DNA of 64,000 nt from Cladorhizidae sp. MBARI D1340-BT2 (GCA_028752905.1 JAQNBH010000002.1:18694430-18758429), one strand, 5' to 3'. Counted from the first letter of the stretch, positions 1 to 11,012 are shown. Translations and numbers: made by a program. The notes: a model not told the origin generated them from the sequence alone.

Positions 1-269
1 TTGCAATGACTGAAGTCATCATCTACTTTATTAGTGCTAGAGAGCTCATGGAAGTAGATGTGCCATCAGAAGTATTATAGGCAGAGATTCCAGAAGAGTA
101 ATTTGTATAATACTATATAGGGCTTGTACATTGTGATGAGACATCACTTATTAGAAATGGGATAGTGACGGTTTTATTGAAGAGGTCCTTAACTGAGACA
201 TATTCAGGGCTTGAAGAAGTTGATAGTATAAATTTTACTATGTTGTTCAAAAATATCTCAACTCACTTC

Positions 270-1250
270 AATGAGTCCAGTGAGCGTCACAAGTATTGAG
301 AAGAGAGACTTTACACTGCATATATGCACGAGTGTGCATTTGCAGCAATTGCTTGGAGAAGGCCCTTTCTTTCAGGAAGTCTTTTACAAACAGGGATAAG
401 CTCTTTCGGATGCATGAAATATTTTTGAGTGAGTAGCCAGCACAGAGAATATCAAGTTCTTTGGGTTGCCGTTGACAAATTTATGCTTGAACACCAACTT
501 TCATTGCAGTGAGACCATCATGGCCCTGACCACAAAAACTATTCAAAGACAGCCAAATATTCTCCGATGTTGTTACGATCGCATCAACAATGTCAATCGC
601 TCTAACTTGACATGTGCTACAAATTCTTCACTGTTGATAAAGCAAAGGCAAATTCTCTACATTATGAGGGCTCACTTTATGAGCTACAACAGAAAGCGGG
701 AAAATGGCTGCCTTAGCCCTCAGAAACAATGGAAGACAGAATTAAGTCATGGCCAATGACATTGGTGATTTTATGTTGAGGCAGAAATATGCATTGTGTT
801 TTTTGACTTGAGTTATTAACCTGATTATATAAGACAGGATCTCTTGCAGCATAGTCTTTAAAAGCAGTGCTAAGAAATTACCTGGATTCTTATCTCTGAA
901 TAGTTTCTATTTCACCTCAAAATGGGAGCCCCTGTTTGACAAGAAATATTACACTTAACACAATTTGACAGATCATGTTTTTTTCATTTAGGAAATATTC
1001 AGTCATATCTTTAATGGAAGAAGTAGGATTATTCTTGGTAGCCTCAAAATGAAGGCATTCTAGATGATAGCAAAGTAAGGAGTGGCTACTTAAAATTGCA
1101 TTAAGGCTATTTGCAAACGAGTCTTTGTCTCTTCCTTAGTATTGGGAAGGTGAAGTGAACATGGTCCACAAAATACACCATCTTAACTGAGGACTGCATA
1201 AGAGTCATATATTTTGAGCCAAGAGTCATTAAATTTACTGTTGAAGCAAG
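270..1250 (-). pseudogene. hAT transposase fossil (ZMYM1/DUF4371-like)
   Basis: Scattered minus-strand reading-frame pieces keep the order of a ZMYM1-like hAT transposase. From high to low coordinates they are an N-terminal zinc-finger-like stretch (FNDSWLKIYDSYAV, then DGVFCGPCSLHF, about 1240-1140), a DUF4371 piece (FLVKQGLPF, then KDYAARDPVLYNQVNNS, about 950-780), the core GQGHDGLTAMKVGVQA (about 525-475, compare the usual GQGYDGA), QPKELDILCAGYSLKN (about 465-415) and a weak C-x-x-x-WT motif near 290. Stops and frameshifts separate every piece, so this is a dead copy. The catalytic Asp region between DUF4371 and GQGHDG is poorly preserved. No terminal inverted repeat was found. The family assignment rests on motif order and is fairly safe; the limits are approximate. 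Confidence 0.6.
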
Positions 1251-1309
1251 AGTGGTTGGTAAGACGCTAGGTACTCTACATGATGAGAGGATAAAATGTA
1301 CTTTTTTAT

Positions 1310-1794
1310 CACTGCAAAGATTACTCACTGCTTGACAAATGGACTCTATGGACTTGGTTGGTTCCAGTAGAGTACCAATATCATAGAATGGTGGTCAAGA
1401 GAGATGGTTTATGCAGAAGGGAGAGACCAGGATTATAATCAAGATTACCATCAAAAGCAGACAGCAAGTCTGAGAGTTCTGGAGTTGGTGGTTGTAATGA
1501 TAGACTGCTGGCATTGGAGCGGCACATCATTCTGGTTTCCTTAAATCAATAAAACAAAAGCTTCAGTAGGAGTAGCTAATTACAAAGCATTATATGCTTA
1601 CCAGCATTTTCTTGGGATTTCCTTTTACTAAAGAATGATCTAATGTCTATTCATAATGACACTGATCCTGTCTCTTCATACTTGACCATGAAGTGACTAA
1701 TTACCATGCAATTGTGGTGAGTAACTATGGGGTCAGAACATGTATACTGCTTATTGTATGAACATCATTAATTTGAAAAAAATGGGCTGCTATA
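1310..1794. other. No recognisable gene
   Basis: AT-rich sequence upstream (in minus-strand sense) of the hAT fossil. It may hold its decayed 5' end, but I see no motif. Confidence 0.4.
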
Positions 1795-2030
1795 GTAACT
1801 TTAGTCACCTATTGCCCTGGCCCTGACCCTAGCCACCACTTGCTGTAACTATAGTCCATTGCCCTGGCTCTAATCTTAGTCGCTACTTGCTGTAACCATA
1901 GTTACCTATTCTATATATCCACAACATGCTATAACTATAATCACAGATTTCTCTGGTTCTACTCTAGCAACTACATGCTGAAACTATAGTCACCCATTGC
2001 CCTGGCCCAATCCTAGCTGTGGTAACAGTC
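1795..2030. repeat. Degenerate ~60-bp tandem repeat
   Basis: About four imperfect units share the words ACTATAGTCAC, CATTGCCCTGGC and CTTGCTGTAAC. The units differ by many substitutions, so the array is old. No coding role is visible. Confidence 0.6.
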
Positions 2031-2573
2031 CCAGTATCGCTCATAAATGTGTTATGGAGAAAATTAAATTGTTCACTCTCTGTCTTGCCTGGGTACACAC
2101 TGACTATTGCAGTCATGGTTCTCATGCACATATTTTAAGATCACTCCTTCTGTGATAGTCTACACACCTTGTAAGCATAATTAGGCATGATAATTTCATA
2201 GTAGCTATTGCAATCTGGTCCAAGTACACATTATCTAAATAAAGACACATCCAAGTTATGCTTTGTCAACCACCTTGAGAAATGTTATACATCCCATGAA
2301 GCTGGGTCCTGCTACCTGCCACCCTTGTCTGCCAATGTCTTTATATTAATAATTATCTATTGTAGCTATATATTGTTTTCATCCTGTTCTATTTACACTG
2401 TTGGTTGTAGAAGCATATTATAAGATATTGAAGTGCATGTGCCTATGCTGGTTATATTTGTAACCTAAGTTTGGTATGCAGGGATGTCTTGTTTTGTGTG
2501 GCTTGTTAATTGAGGGAAGTAATAAAATGATGGTCCACAATTGACCAGAGAAGAAGATAATCCATAGCAGTAT
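2031..2573. other. No recognisable gene
   Basis: No family motif was found on either strand. A 71-codon open frame at 2208-2423 (+) has low-complexity composition and no start context worth defending. Confidence 0.4.
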
Positions 2574-2660
2574 ATATATATATATAATATATATAGATAG
2601 ATATATAATATATATATATATATATTATATATAAATATATAATATTATATAAATATATAT
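2574..2660. repeat. (TA)n-rich microsatellite
   Basis: Alternating TA/ATA runs of nearly 90 bp interrupted by a few G and C bases. Simple-sequence DNA. Confidence 0.9.
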
Positions 2661-2869
2661 ATTATTTCAAAATCCTCTGATATAATTCCTCAGTTTAAGA
2701 ATCACTATAGGTTCTGGACCTCTGGATCTATATTTGGTTGATGTGAGTGCTCTTTGTCGTCTAAAGCTTTGGACACGTTCTTCAATTAAAGCAGAGAGGT
2801 TGAGTGGATTAGCAATGCTCTTGATTCATCGTGACACTCCATCATCAGAGGATATTTAACCCTTATGCC

Positions 2870-2901
2870 AGTTTAGCTGACACAAGAGTGTCAGCTAAAC
2901 T
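2870..2901. repeat. Perfect 14-bp inverted repeat (hairpin)
   Basis: Arms AGTTTAGCTGACAC (2870-2883) and GTGTCAGCTAAACT (2888-2901) are exact reverse complements around the 4-base loop AAGA. The perfect match in otherwise decayed DNA suggests a recent fold-back or a terminal part of a small element. Function unknown. Confidence 0.85.
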
Positions 2902-3600
2902 AGGGATTGTGGGATACCATCATGGTAACTGTCTCTCGTGAAGGGTTTTTCCCCTTTCCCTTGTACACAGTTATAATCACACCAAACTTGACTGAATAAA
3001 CTCAAGAGAAAAGATGGCATTAAAAATGACACTGAGAGGCTCACTATGTTGAAGCGGCTCCCCACCTTGATGATACAAGTTCAGGGTAACCTAGTAAGCC
3101 ACTAAAAGTATCGGTATCTATATTTGGTTGATTATGACTTTTTTCACATCCTTGAGCTTGTTCTTTATGAGGTTGATGTCCTTCATAACAAGAGGCAAAA
3201 TAGGAAGACTCTGAGGTTGAAAAGGCATGAGTAGATGGAGAGCTAGATAGAGGAGGGTTCTGTGTGATATCAAAGGAGGAAGTGCGTACGAGGACTGTCA
3301 GAGGAAATGGTACAGGAAGAAGTGACATGCTGAGATCGCCGAATAGATGCTTCAACCAAAGTTTGGTGTTGATCGTGATCAGGTTTTGACAACTTTCTGC
3401 GTATTCAATGGTACATTTTGTGCCTCTCAGTCGGTGTATTTGGATTAATATGCTCAAGGTTTGTTTTCGTGACTGACAGTCCATGTGTTATGAGGTATAA
3501 TTGCTCCATTGAGCCTTGAGATAAGGCATCACAAAGCATGGAGGAAGGTGGGTGGAGGGGGGAGGGACTAGATCACATGCACGACACATAACGTAGACTT
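2902..3600. other. No recognisable gene
   Basis: A 146-codon open frame on the minus strand (3044-3484) is the longest here. Its product is Ser/Thr/His-rich, matches no family I know, and has no splice or promoter context. I do not call it a gene. Confidence 0.4.
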
Positions 3601-3900
3601 TCCATGGAAAATATGAGCTCAGAGCAGCTAACAGTAAGAATTTATGGAGATAGCAGTTAAGTAATTACTAGGTTGATGCTGGAATAGGTATTCATGCCCT
3701 AATGACACCCAAGTATTGGTTCTGTTTTTAGTAGAAGTAAACATGGCCACTACTTCCATGGAAAATATGAGCTCACAGCAGCTAACAGTAATATTGTAAA
3801 AGAATTTATGGAGATAGCAGTGAAGTAATTACTAGTTGATGCTGGATTCATGCCCCAATGGCACTCAAGTAATGGTTCTGTTTTTAGAATGGCCACTACA
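3601..3900. repeat. Tandem duplication of ~150 bp
   Basis: Two diverged copies (about 3601-3753 and 3754-3900) both start with TCCATGGAAAATATGAGCTC and both end with ATGGCCACTAC. They differ by several short indels. Confidence 0.8.
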
Positions 3901-4668
3901 ATCTGACTAAAGTGGGAGGGGCTGGCTGTAGTGGAAACAATCTGAATGCATGTTGTTTAAGCATAATATCTCAGTGTGACAGCCAGCCAGATCAAACCAT
4001 TGGCTGTGAGTGGAATGCAACAAACTCACATGACTATGCTGACCTTGTCCCATATTCATACTTACCACCAATACATACTGTTTGACATTTAGATTCCTGA
4101 TCAGTCCAACTCCTCCCTGATCACTAATGATATAATGCTGATTAAGTAGCTGAATGACAAATAAAATCTTAAAATTAATCTTGTCATGGTCAATGGTAGT
4201 TTGGGTGGCTGGGGGGAGATCAGATGTCAAAGATATGTGGTCCCCTATCTCAGTGCCAAACATGAGTTTATTTTCTCCTCATCCATCATTTCAGCCATAA
4301 TAACCCTATCTATCCTAACCAATACCTCTTCCTCTACCCCTGGTATAGCTATCCGCCCAACATTAGACCTACCTTACCCTCCCTTCTTCACATTCATTTT
4401 TCTGTTCTGCCACCCACTCTTCAGCCCCTTCGATGCCCTCAATCATATCCTATCACCAGCAAATTCCCCACAGTGCAACAAGAAATGTACCACATCATCC
4501 ACAGTGCCTTCATCCTACAACTCACTTCTATCATCCTGACACATACTACACCTCTCCATGTCACTCAAACATCCTGCTGCTGCCGTGCTTGCCTTAAATC
4601 TCAACCTTACTTCTTTCTTGCTGCAATCACCTGTCCAAACTTTTCCTTGGCCACCTTATACTTACCAC
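3901..4668. other. No recognisable gene
   Basis: Short open frames overlap on both strands (3907-4263 minus, 4186-4539 plus). None shows a known motif, and the plus-strand ones are Ser/Pro/Thr-rich translations of pyrimidine-rich DNA. Confidence 0.4.
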
Positions 4669-4854
4669 TTGAGACTTAGTTTCCCTCCCATCACTTCCTT
4701 TTGAGACTTCATTTCCCTCTCGTCTCTTCCTTTTGAAACTTGATTTCCCTCCTACTTCTTCCTCTTGAGACTTGATTTCCCTCCCACCTCTTCCTCTTGA
4801 GACTTGATTTTCTCTCATCCCTTCCTCTTGAGACTTGAGTTTCTCCCATCTCTT
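4669..4854. repeat. ~32-bp pyrimidine-rich minisatellite
   Basis: About six units begin with TTGAGACTTGATTTCCCTCC and continue with a CT-rich tail. The plus strand is strongly pyrimidine-biased. Confidence 0.8.
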
Positions 4855-5290
4855 TATGCTACTCCTCGTGAACATCCCTCACACAATTCCTCCTTGCGGA
4901 GTGAGCCCACTACCTCCAACTCTCCTTCAACCCCAAATTTCCTTTTCAGTGCACAAAATTCTTTCCACCAACCTGGACAATCACTCGCCACTAACAATGA
5001 TCTCAGATTACTCCAGTGTGGTGATCTCAGATAAACCTGTTTGCTATGGTACCTGCCATGTATTACTCTGTTTATATTGTGGCTAGGGCTAAAAGCCAGG
5101 ACAAGCCAGGGATAACGACATGCTCATGCATTTTGTGTGCATGTCCCATTCCTAGCCCTGGCCCTAGCCCTGGCCACAATGGAAAAAATACATGGACAGA
5201 TACAAAATCAAACCAAACAGAGTAATCTGATGCCATCACTGCATCACGTGACCCATGCACTTATCCTTCACTTCTCTCACCTTGCTCTTT
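4855..5290. other. No recognisable gene
   Basis: CT-rich transition sequence between two pyrimidine-rich tandem arrays. No motif seen. Confidence 0.4.
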
Positions 5291-5510
5291 TCCTTGCCTC
5301 TCAGATCACCATTCTTCTCACTCTTTCCCTTTCCTCTCAGATCACCATTCTCCTTACTCTTTCTCTTTCCTCTCAGATCACCATTTTTCTCACTCTTTCC
5401 CTTTCCTCTCAGATTTTTACCATTTTCCTCACTCTTTCCCTTTCCTCTCAGATCACAATTCTCCTTACTCTTTCCTTTTCCTCTCAGATTACCATTCTAA
5501 TCCAATGCTT
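5291..5510. repeat. 36-bp pyrimidine-rich minisatellite
   Basis: About six units carry TTTCCTCTCAGATCACCATT followed by a CT tail. The period is a multiple of three, which is why long open frames run through it on the plus strand. Those frames are a repeat artefact. Confidence 0.85.
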
Positions 5511-5998
5511 TTGCCTGTGCATCCAGATGTGAGATTTATGACTTTTTATGACATTTTACTGAAGCATTGCAATGGCAGAGTGGTTAAGCTTCCACACAGT
5601 TGTTATATTTCAATTAGAGAAAACAATTACATATCACAACAGTAACTTTAACACTCTGAATAATAGTCAAAACACAAATACAAGTGACTACAGTCAAAAA
5701 GGTTCAAACCAGACTATCTGTCCCTAAGACTACCATAATCTGACACAATAATTATCACTAAGACTACAGATAAATACATGATGTCATGACATGTGCAAGC
5801 TACTTAATTACTTATTACATGAATATGTACATGCCCATACAGGCTAGATATTTATCTTATCTCTCTGACTGTTTCATCCATATAAGGCCAAGTTATCACA
5901 ACAATGCACTAAATTCTGATGAAAGCTAGAGCATCTATATAGTCTAAATATCGAGAGAATACAATTTCAAGTTGATTATTGAGGAGGTTATTGTAATT
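5511..5998. other. No recognisable gene
   Basis: A tRNA A-box-like word (GGCAGAGTGGTTAAG near 5575) has no matching B box at tRNA distance. The rest is AT-rich with no motif. Confidence 0.4.
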
Positions 5999-8109
5999 CT
6001 AGTTCCCTAATTGCATAATTTTATTTTGTCCTTCCAAATCAATAAGGGGGTCTGTCAGAAGTTGGACATCAGGCAATTGGTTACAAAAATCAAAAGATGA
6101 AGGACTTGGCATATCATCTTCATAAAAATCCAAAAGTTCCTTTATCAAATTAGACTCACTCTGAGTGACTGCATTGGCCATGAATACAGATGGAACTAAG
6201 CTCAAAGCTCATACTGCTTTCTTTTGTGTTTCAGAAAAACTAGTGTGAATATCTGATATCATCTCATCCAGAAATGGAACAGAAATAGATCTTCTGTAAT
6301 AATCTTCAGCATAGTCGGCAGGTACATTGCTTCTACTTGTTTGCCTTGCACATCGACGTGGAAGAGATGGCTGTGATGCATTGATTTTTTGTGCAAGAGT
6401 GACTGCAGAATCAAACCATTTCTTATGATGAGAATCAATGCTGTCACGAACTTCATGTAAAGTAGTCTCAACTAAATTTACCTCAGTATAAGCATTGCAA
6501 ATATCTTGCAAACGGCTCTGTAGAGACACTGTTAAGCCTTTTATGTAGCCTAGGCCATGGTACACCACCTCAAATGCCATAAGGAACTCAAACTGAGTTG
6601 TAGCTGTTACAAGTGATGCTCTGTTCCACCCATCTTCAGTAATGATTGTCTCGAAGGTACTAATAACAGCTGGTCATCTTCGAAAATACTTCATCGGCCT
6701 CTATTCTAGCTACCCAACGGGTCTTGCAAAGGCTTACCAGTTTTTGTCTGTTAGTTGTTTCCAGTGGAAGTTCACTGATCCATTTTTCTAGTTCTGCTTC
6801 CCTCTAGGGAGAAAACCTAAAGAAAAGGCATATAGCTTCACAAGAGTTGCTTGCATATTTCGAATAGCTTGGATGTTACGTGCTGCCACAACACAAAGAT
6901 TCAGTGTATGAGCTGCACAGTTAACATGACTGCTTTTGGATATTGTTTCTCGATTAGAGCAACAACCCCATGATACACTTGCCAGCCATGTTGCTGGCAC
7001 CATCATAGCCCTGCTCACATATAAATTATTTAGGTCTAAGGCCTAATTTTGTATTGCATTTAGGATGGTTTTAGAAACAGCTACTCCAATGTTGCCATCT
7101 TTGCAAAGAATAGATCCCACAAACTCTTCTCTCACCACATTTTCCAAGTCAACATAATTATCGCAAGACTAGAGGAAGCTGCTCTTTATTAGATGCATCA
7201 GCAGCCTCGTCAGCACACACACTTTGCTAGCCTAACCTCCTGTAGAATTTTCTCTCTTATCCATTCACCAATGGCTGCAATCAGTTCATTTTGAATGTTT
7301 GGGGCATGATATTGGGCATTTCTGGCTGCAGAAGCAAAGTGGTCTGTCAGAACTGCATCACCTGCTTCAACACAAAATTTAAGCAAGCCTAAAAAAATTC
7401 CACGATTTGCATCACTCCAAAGAGCCTCTCGGTGGCCACAAAGAGCTATGTTTTGCTTACCACAAAAAATGATCGTCTTGAGAATAGCCTTAAGAACTTC
7501 CCAATTCTTCTGAACTTGAGCAGATGCTTGACTATGTAACTGTTGCTGTATGGTATGTTGGCCTCCTTCCATTTGCCCAGTAAATGTAACAGTATCATCC
7601 ATAGCTGCTCTGTGTGATTTCTGCAAGCTGTGTTCCTTGAGTGTTTGCTTTGCTCGAGTCAAATTAGTCATTGGAACGGTGACCAGCTGTCCAAGAATAG
7701 GTCGATTCTTGGTGAAGAGTAAACAGCTCACACAGAAGCCACCATTGCACGAAACAGAGTAGCTCAACCAAGAGTACTCTTTCAACCAGGAGTTCTGGAA
7801 GGATCTAGACTTTGAGTACTCAATTTTAGTAGAGAATTTCAAGTCACACCCTGGTCTAAAGGCATTCTTCAGAAGCCAAGGCTTCTGGTCATTGCTAAGA
7901 ATTCTGATATCCTCAAGTTTATAGTTTCCTAAGTCAGCCCCAGGAGGACATCCATGCACCATAGCAGCTGATACACACCCTTCAGTGGCGGCGTCGATGA
8001 TCCGGCCACTCCGGTTTTGGCCGGACCACTTTTGATAACATGCTGCGCATGCGCGAACTATGCCCTTACCCAATTGACTAGACTGTTTTGGACGGTCTGG
8101 CTGTGGCAT
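5999..8109 (-). pseudogene. hAT transposase, ZMYM1-like, broken
   Basis: A large minus-strand transposase remnant. The first open block (about 7210-8109) holds a zinc-finger-like region (FQNSWLKEYSWLSYS, NGGFCVSCLLF) and DUF4371 (FCGKQNIALCGHREALW). After a stop and frameshifts come the first catalytic Asp region (ADEAADASNKEQ, about 7190-7210), EQGYDGASNMAGKCIMG (about 6970-7017) and HCAAHTLNLCVVAARN (about 6880-6925). The C-terminal blocks 6209-6580 and 5999-6205 follow, ending at LLDFYEDDMPSPSSFDF. The expected C-terminal hAT dimerisation domain is missing, so the copy is truncated at its 3' end. The first ~35 codons (8002-8109) overlap a GC-rich promoter-like stretch and may not be translated. 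Cut-and-paste transposase by family; clearly not active here. Confidence 0.85.
8044..8055. promoter_or_regulatory. NRF-1-type palindrome TGCGCATGCGCG
   Basis: A full match to the metazoan NRF-1 consensus YGCGCAYGCGCR. It lies in a GC-rich patch (about 7985-8110) between two divergent hAT-derived reading frames. NRF-1 sites are common in bidirectional CpG-type promoters. The site is seen; its use is inferred. Confidence 0.45.
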
Positions 8110-8718
8110 GGCTTCAAGCTTTGGTGTAGCGTCTGAAGTGATCGATAACCTTCCTGAAGTTCCCCGTCAACCGCCCGAATCCTTCGCCTTTCTGAAGAGA
8201 GCTTTCGGGAAAAAGAAGGCAGTGGAGAGATCTTGTCAAGCGAGCTGGTTCCGTACGTCTTGGCTACATTATAGTGAAGCCAGAGATTCTCTGGACTGCC
8301 ACCTCTGCTGCAAAGCTGTTAAGGCTAAGCATATAACAGTGAAGCCAGGAGCTACCGATGCTGCTTTTGTAAGTTTAGCGACTTCCTCATAGATCTTTGA
8401 ACTTAACTTTTAAAGTTTATAGTACTATTCACTTATTTAGAATTGTAGTTATCTCGGAACTGGAAAGATGCCACACTAGGTATCCGACAGCATGAGAAAA
8501 GTCAGTGCCACAAGATAGCAGTTGAGAAGCTAATTACAGTACCAACAACTACACGAGATGTAGGTGAGATGCTCTCTAGTACTTTGGCCCAAGACAGAGC
8601 AAAAAATCGGCATTGCCTTCCAAAGGTTCTGAGCAGTCTAAAGTTTTTGGCAAGGCAGGGATATGGGATACATGGTCATGACAATCGTGGTGATGGAAAT
8701 CTGTTTCAACTGATGTAG
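8108..8718 (+). CDS. hAT-derived TTF-finger/DUF4371 gene, two exons
   Basis: Exon 1 (8108-8368) and exon 2 (8449-8718) join in phase across an 80-bp GTAAGT...AG intron to give 176 codons. The product has a TTF-type zinc finger: ASWFRTSWLHYSEARD, then CHLCCKAV, then DAAF across the splice to LSRNWKDATLGIRQHEK and CHK. It ends inside DUF4371 at LKFLARQGYGIHGHDNRGDG followed by NLFQLM and a TAG. The frame stays family-like for a few codons past the TAG (SEEDSK, then a GT), so the stop may be a mutation or the message may splice on. The start ATG overlaps the opposite hAT frame's ATG in the palindrome CATG. This could be a host gene derived from a transposon (ZNF862/ZMYM-like) or a 5' piece of a dead element. 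The intact splice signals argue for recent constraint or youth. Confidence 0.65.
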
Positions 8719-9076
8719 CTCATGAGTGAAGAGGACTCCAAGGTAATTGGGATCATGTAAAGAGTAAGACTCTGGAAGTTGAAAAATCCATGCGCGTCAA
8801 TTGTTTTTGCGGTATATATTTTAAAACACACTTTCCCCTGCTTATCTTAAATGCGTGCACCATGTAGGTCCTTTGATTTTGATGGAGCGTTCAGAAGGCA
8901 TCAAGAAAGGATACTCGAAGTAAGTAACAAATACCCCTGGACAGAACAATATTTATTAGCAGCAATACACAACAATACACAAAAAAAAATTAACACAACT
9001 TCATAAAACAACAAATGCAGCATCGACTTTGAGACCAAAAAACAACAAAACAAAACAAAACATCAGAGGGCAAACT
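8719..9076. other. No recognisable gene; A-rich stretch
   Basis: Downstream of the hAT-derived gene the sequence becomes AT-rich. It then has an A-rich, AACAA/AAAAC-type low-complexity stretch (about 8970-9065), which could be a decayed element tail. Confidence 0.4.
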
Positions 9077-9225
9077 TATACTGGGTACTGTGTTTTGATT
9101 GCATGTAGGATGCTGCCAAAATCCTCAGCAGTTGTGCGGGCATTCCTCTCCCTCCACATAAATTCCTCAAGTTATGGAGGAAGTTGACGATGAACCCCCT
9201 TCATCCTTTTAAACTTTATCTTCAC
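9077..9225 (-). pseudogene. Merlin/IS1595 (ISXO2-like) transposase C-terminus
   Basis: A minus-strand terminal exon of about 49 codons. It is preceded by a CTATAATGCAG-type acceptor and reads VKIKFKRMKGVHRQLPP, stop, LEEFMWRERNARTTAEDF, GSILHAIKTQYPV, stop. The word EFMWRER close to the C-terminus is typical of ISXO2-like DDE transposases (Merlin in animals). One in-frame TAA breaks it, and no upstream catalytic exon was found, so this is a fragment. Confidence 0.6.
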
Positions 9226-9244
9226 CTGCATTATAGTATATTTG

Positions 9245-9282
9245 TGTATATTTGTTTATATATATATATATATATAATGTGA
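9245..9282. repeat. (TA)n microsatellite
   Basis: Short alternating TA run immediately upstream (minus sense) of the Merlin fragment. Confidence 0.7.
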
Positions 9283-9410
9283 ATGTGTATTTGGTACCTT
9301 TATTTAATGAATCTCTATTATTAACTGTGCAATTTAATTGAAACGTGAAAATGAAAAATCTGTCATGTTTTGACCACACCCAACCACACCCACATCCGGG
9401 CCTGACCACC

Positions 9411-9611
9411 TCAAAATTGGCGGAGCCACCCCTGCCCTTGACCTGACACATTTCCCAGATCATCAGAAGATAGAGACAGAGTAGTACTTGGCTGAGTTAC
9501 TGCCCTTTCTTGAACTCTGACTTTCTTAGGATCAGTAGCAGTGCTACTGTCAGACTCACTGCTTGATACTGACACCCCAAATGACAGAATGGATATGTGC
9601 CTCTTGGCCAT
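9411..9611 (-). pseudogene. Possible hAT N-terminal fragment
   Basis: A 66-codon open frame begins MAKRHISILSFGVSVSSSES and is Ser/Thr-rich. This resembles the disordered starts (KRKxxSILSFF-like) of many animal hAT transposases. It ends in the word GGCAGGGGTGGCTCCGCC, which looks like a hAT-type terminus. Weak, composition-based call. Confidence 0.3.
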
Positions 9612-9918
9612 GTCACAGCTTTACTACAATCTCAAATACAGTCCCTCCTGGAATAGGGGCTGGGCTAAGGTAATCCTATAAGAGATTAGCACAAACTCAC
9701 TAATATTCATAGGCTTGCCAGCTCCAAGCAAATAGTTTTCTACAGAAAACAGCTGCTTGAGTAATGTCTAAAAGTTTTGTGGTTTGTAGAAGTAAAGTTA
9801 TGAGCCTCTAAGAGGCTTAAATTTGCAATACAATAGTACAAATTTTACAAATTTATATGTAGGATTAGCAAGGATTGATGCTAGCTGCAGCTGTCAAATG
9901 GATTATGGGTGTGGCTTG
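9612..9918. other. No recognisable gene
   Basis: AT-rich sequence with no motif on either strand. Confidence 0.4.
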
Positions 9919-9976
9919 TACTCAGGGGGGGGGGTTCTGGGCAACAGGAAACCCCCCCTAAATGCGCCCCTGAGTA
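9919..9976. repeat. Fold-back with hAT-like terminus
   Basis: Perfect 10-bp arms TACTCAGGGG (9919-9928) and CCCCTGAGTA (9967-9976) flank a G/C-run spacer. On the minus strand the right arm reads CAGGGGCGCATTTAGGGGGG, close to the CAGGGGCG-type terminal repeats of animal hAT elements. It may be a solo terminus or a tiny miniature element. Confidence 0.5.
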
Positions 9977-10139
9977 TATACACGTTAAAGATGACTGCTG
10001 CAAACAGTGCCAAGGGAGAGTTAACAATCACAACAACCTCCTACTCTATGGAAACAGAATTGTCCCAAAATCACAACACCCTGCAAAGTATCTAGAAATA
10101 CCCCAGGGCATTGAGAGATGACCTCAAGGTATAAGTTGT

Positions 10140-10560
10140 CAAACTCATTTGCACTGACATCACTGCAGCCTTGAAGTCAATCTTCGTCCATCATGGTATA
10201 TATTCCAGAGACAGTGAGAAGTGATAATCTCCCTCAAACACCTCAGATGAATTCAAAGGATTTGCAAAGCTTCAGGAACAACCAATGGTCCTTCCTTCCC
10301 CCAGAGCAGTAGCCAAAGTGAACGTATGTGAAGACAGTGAACAGGCTACTTTAGGAGTCGGGTGACCAGTGCATGGCAGTACTCAGCTTTCCCAATATGC
10401 TTTTATGGTAAATTTGAACCTAATTATGTCTCCATGGTGAGATAGTCAAGAATGACCCTGCCTCACGTGCACGAACAACTGAAATCCATTTGGCCATATC
10501 TGCACGAGTTTGAGTATCTTAATGCTAAATACAAACCCCAAGCAGAAGAATGATTTGAGT
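10140..10560 (+). pseudogene. Ty3/gypsy integrase fossil, N-side part
   Basis: Frame-shifted plus-strand pieces follow a gypsy integrase core of the K02A2.6-like type: ITAALKSIFVHHGI, then RSDNLPQ, then FPQSSSQSERM (the usual YPQSNGEAER region), a region resembling VKxLLxKxxDPYLALL, and LPHVHEQLKSIWPYLHEFEY with LNAKYK. The reading then runs directly into the 43-bp tandem array, whose unit encodes the same EYLNAKYK words. Dead fragment; the family is clear from motif order. Confidence 0.55.
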
Positions 10561-11012
10561 ATCTTAATATAAATACAAACACATCAGAAGAATGATTTGA
10601 GTATCTTAATGCTAAATACAAACACAACAGAATAATGATTTGAGTATCTTAATGCTAAATACAAACACAACAGAAGAATGACTTGAGTATCTTAATGCTA
10701 AATACAAACACAACAGAAGAATGATTTGAGTATATATCTTAATGCTAAATACAAACACAACAGAAGAATGATTTGAGTATCTTAATAGAATACAAACATG
10801 ATAGAATTGAGTATCTTAATGCTAAATACAAACATAAGCAGAAGAATGATTTGAGTATATTAATGCTAAATACAAACACAATGGAAGAATAATTTGAGTA
10901 TCTTAATGCTAAATACAAACACAACAGAAGAATGATTTGAGTATCTTAATGCTAAATACAAACACAAGCAGAAGAATGATTTGAGTATCTTAATGCTAAA
11001 TACAAACGCAAC
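10507..11012 (+). repeat. 43-bp minisatellite grown from integrase sequence
   Basis: About 12 units contain GAGTATCTTAATGCTAAATA followed by CAAACACAACAGAAGAATGA. The first unit is part of the integrase fossil (FEYLNAKYKPQAEE), and integrase C-terminal sequence resumes after the array. Period 43 shifts frame at each unit. Confidence 0.9.

Noticed and set aside
3044..3484. 146-codon minus-strand open frame
   Set aside because: No domain, signal, splice context or repeat-family match. A frame of this length can occur by chance here.
5255..5532. Two overlapping open frames that look like Leu/Ser/Phe-rich membrane proteins
   Set aside because: They translate the 36-bp pyrimidine-rich repeat in different frames. 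The hydrophobic look follows from CT-rich codons.
5574..5600. tRNA gene start (GGCAGAGTGGTTAAG)
   Set aside because: Only an A-box-like word; no B box, acceptor stem or anticodon arm could be folded.
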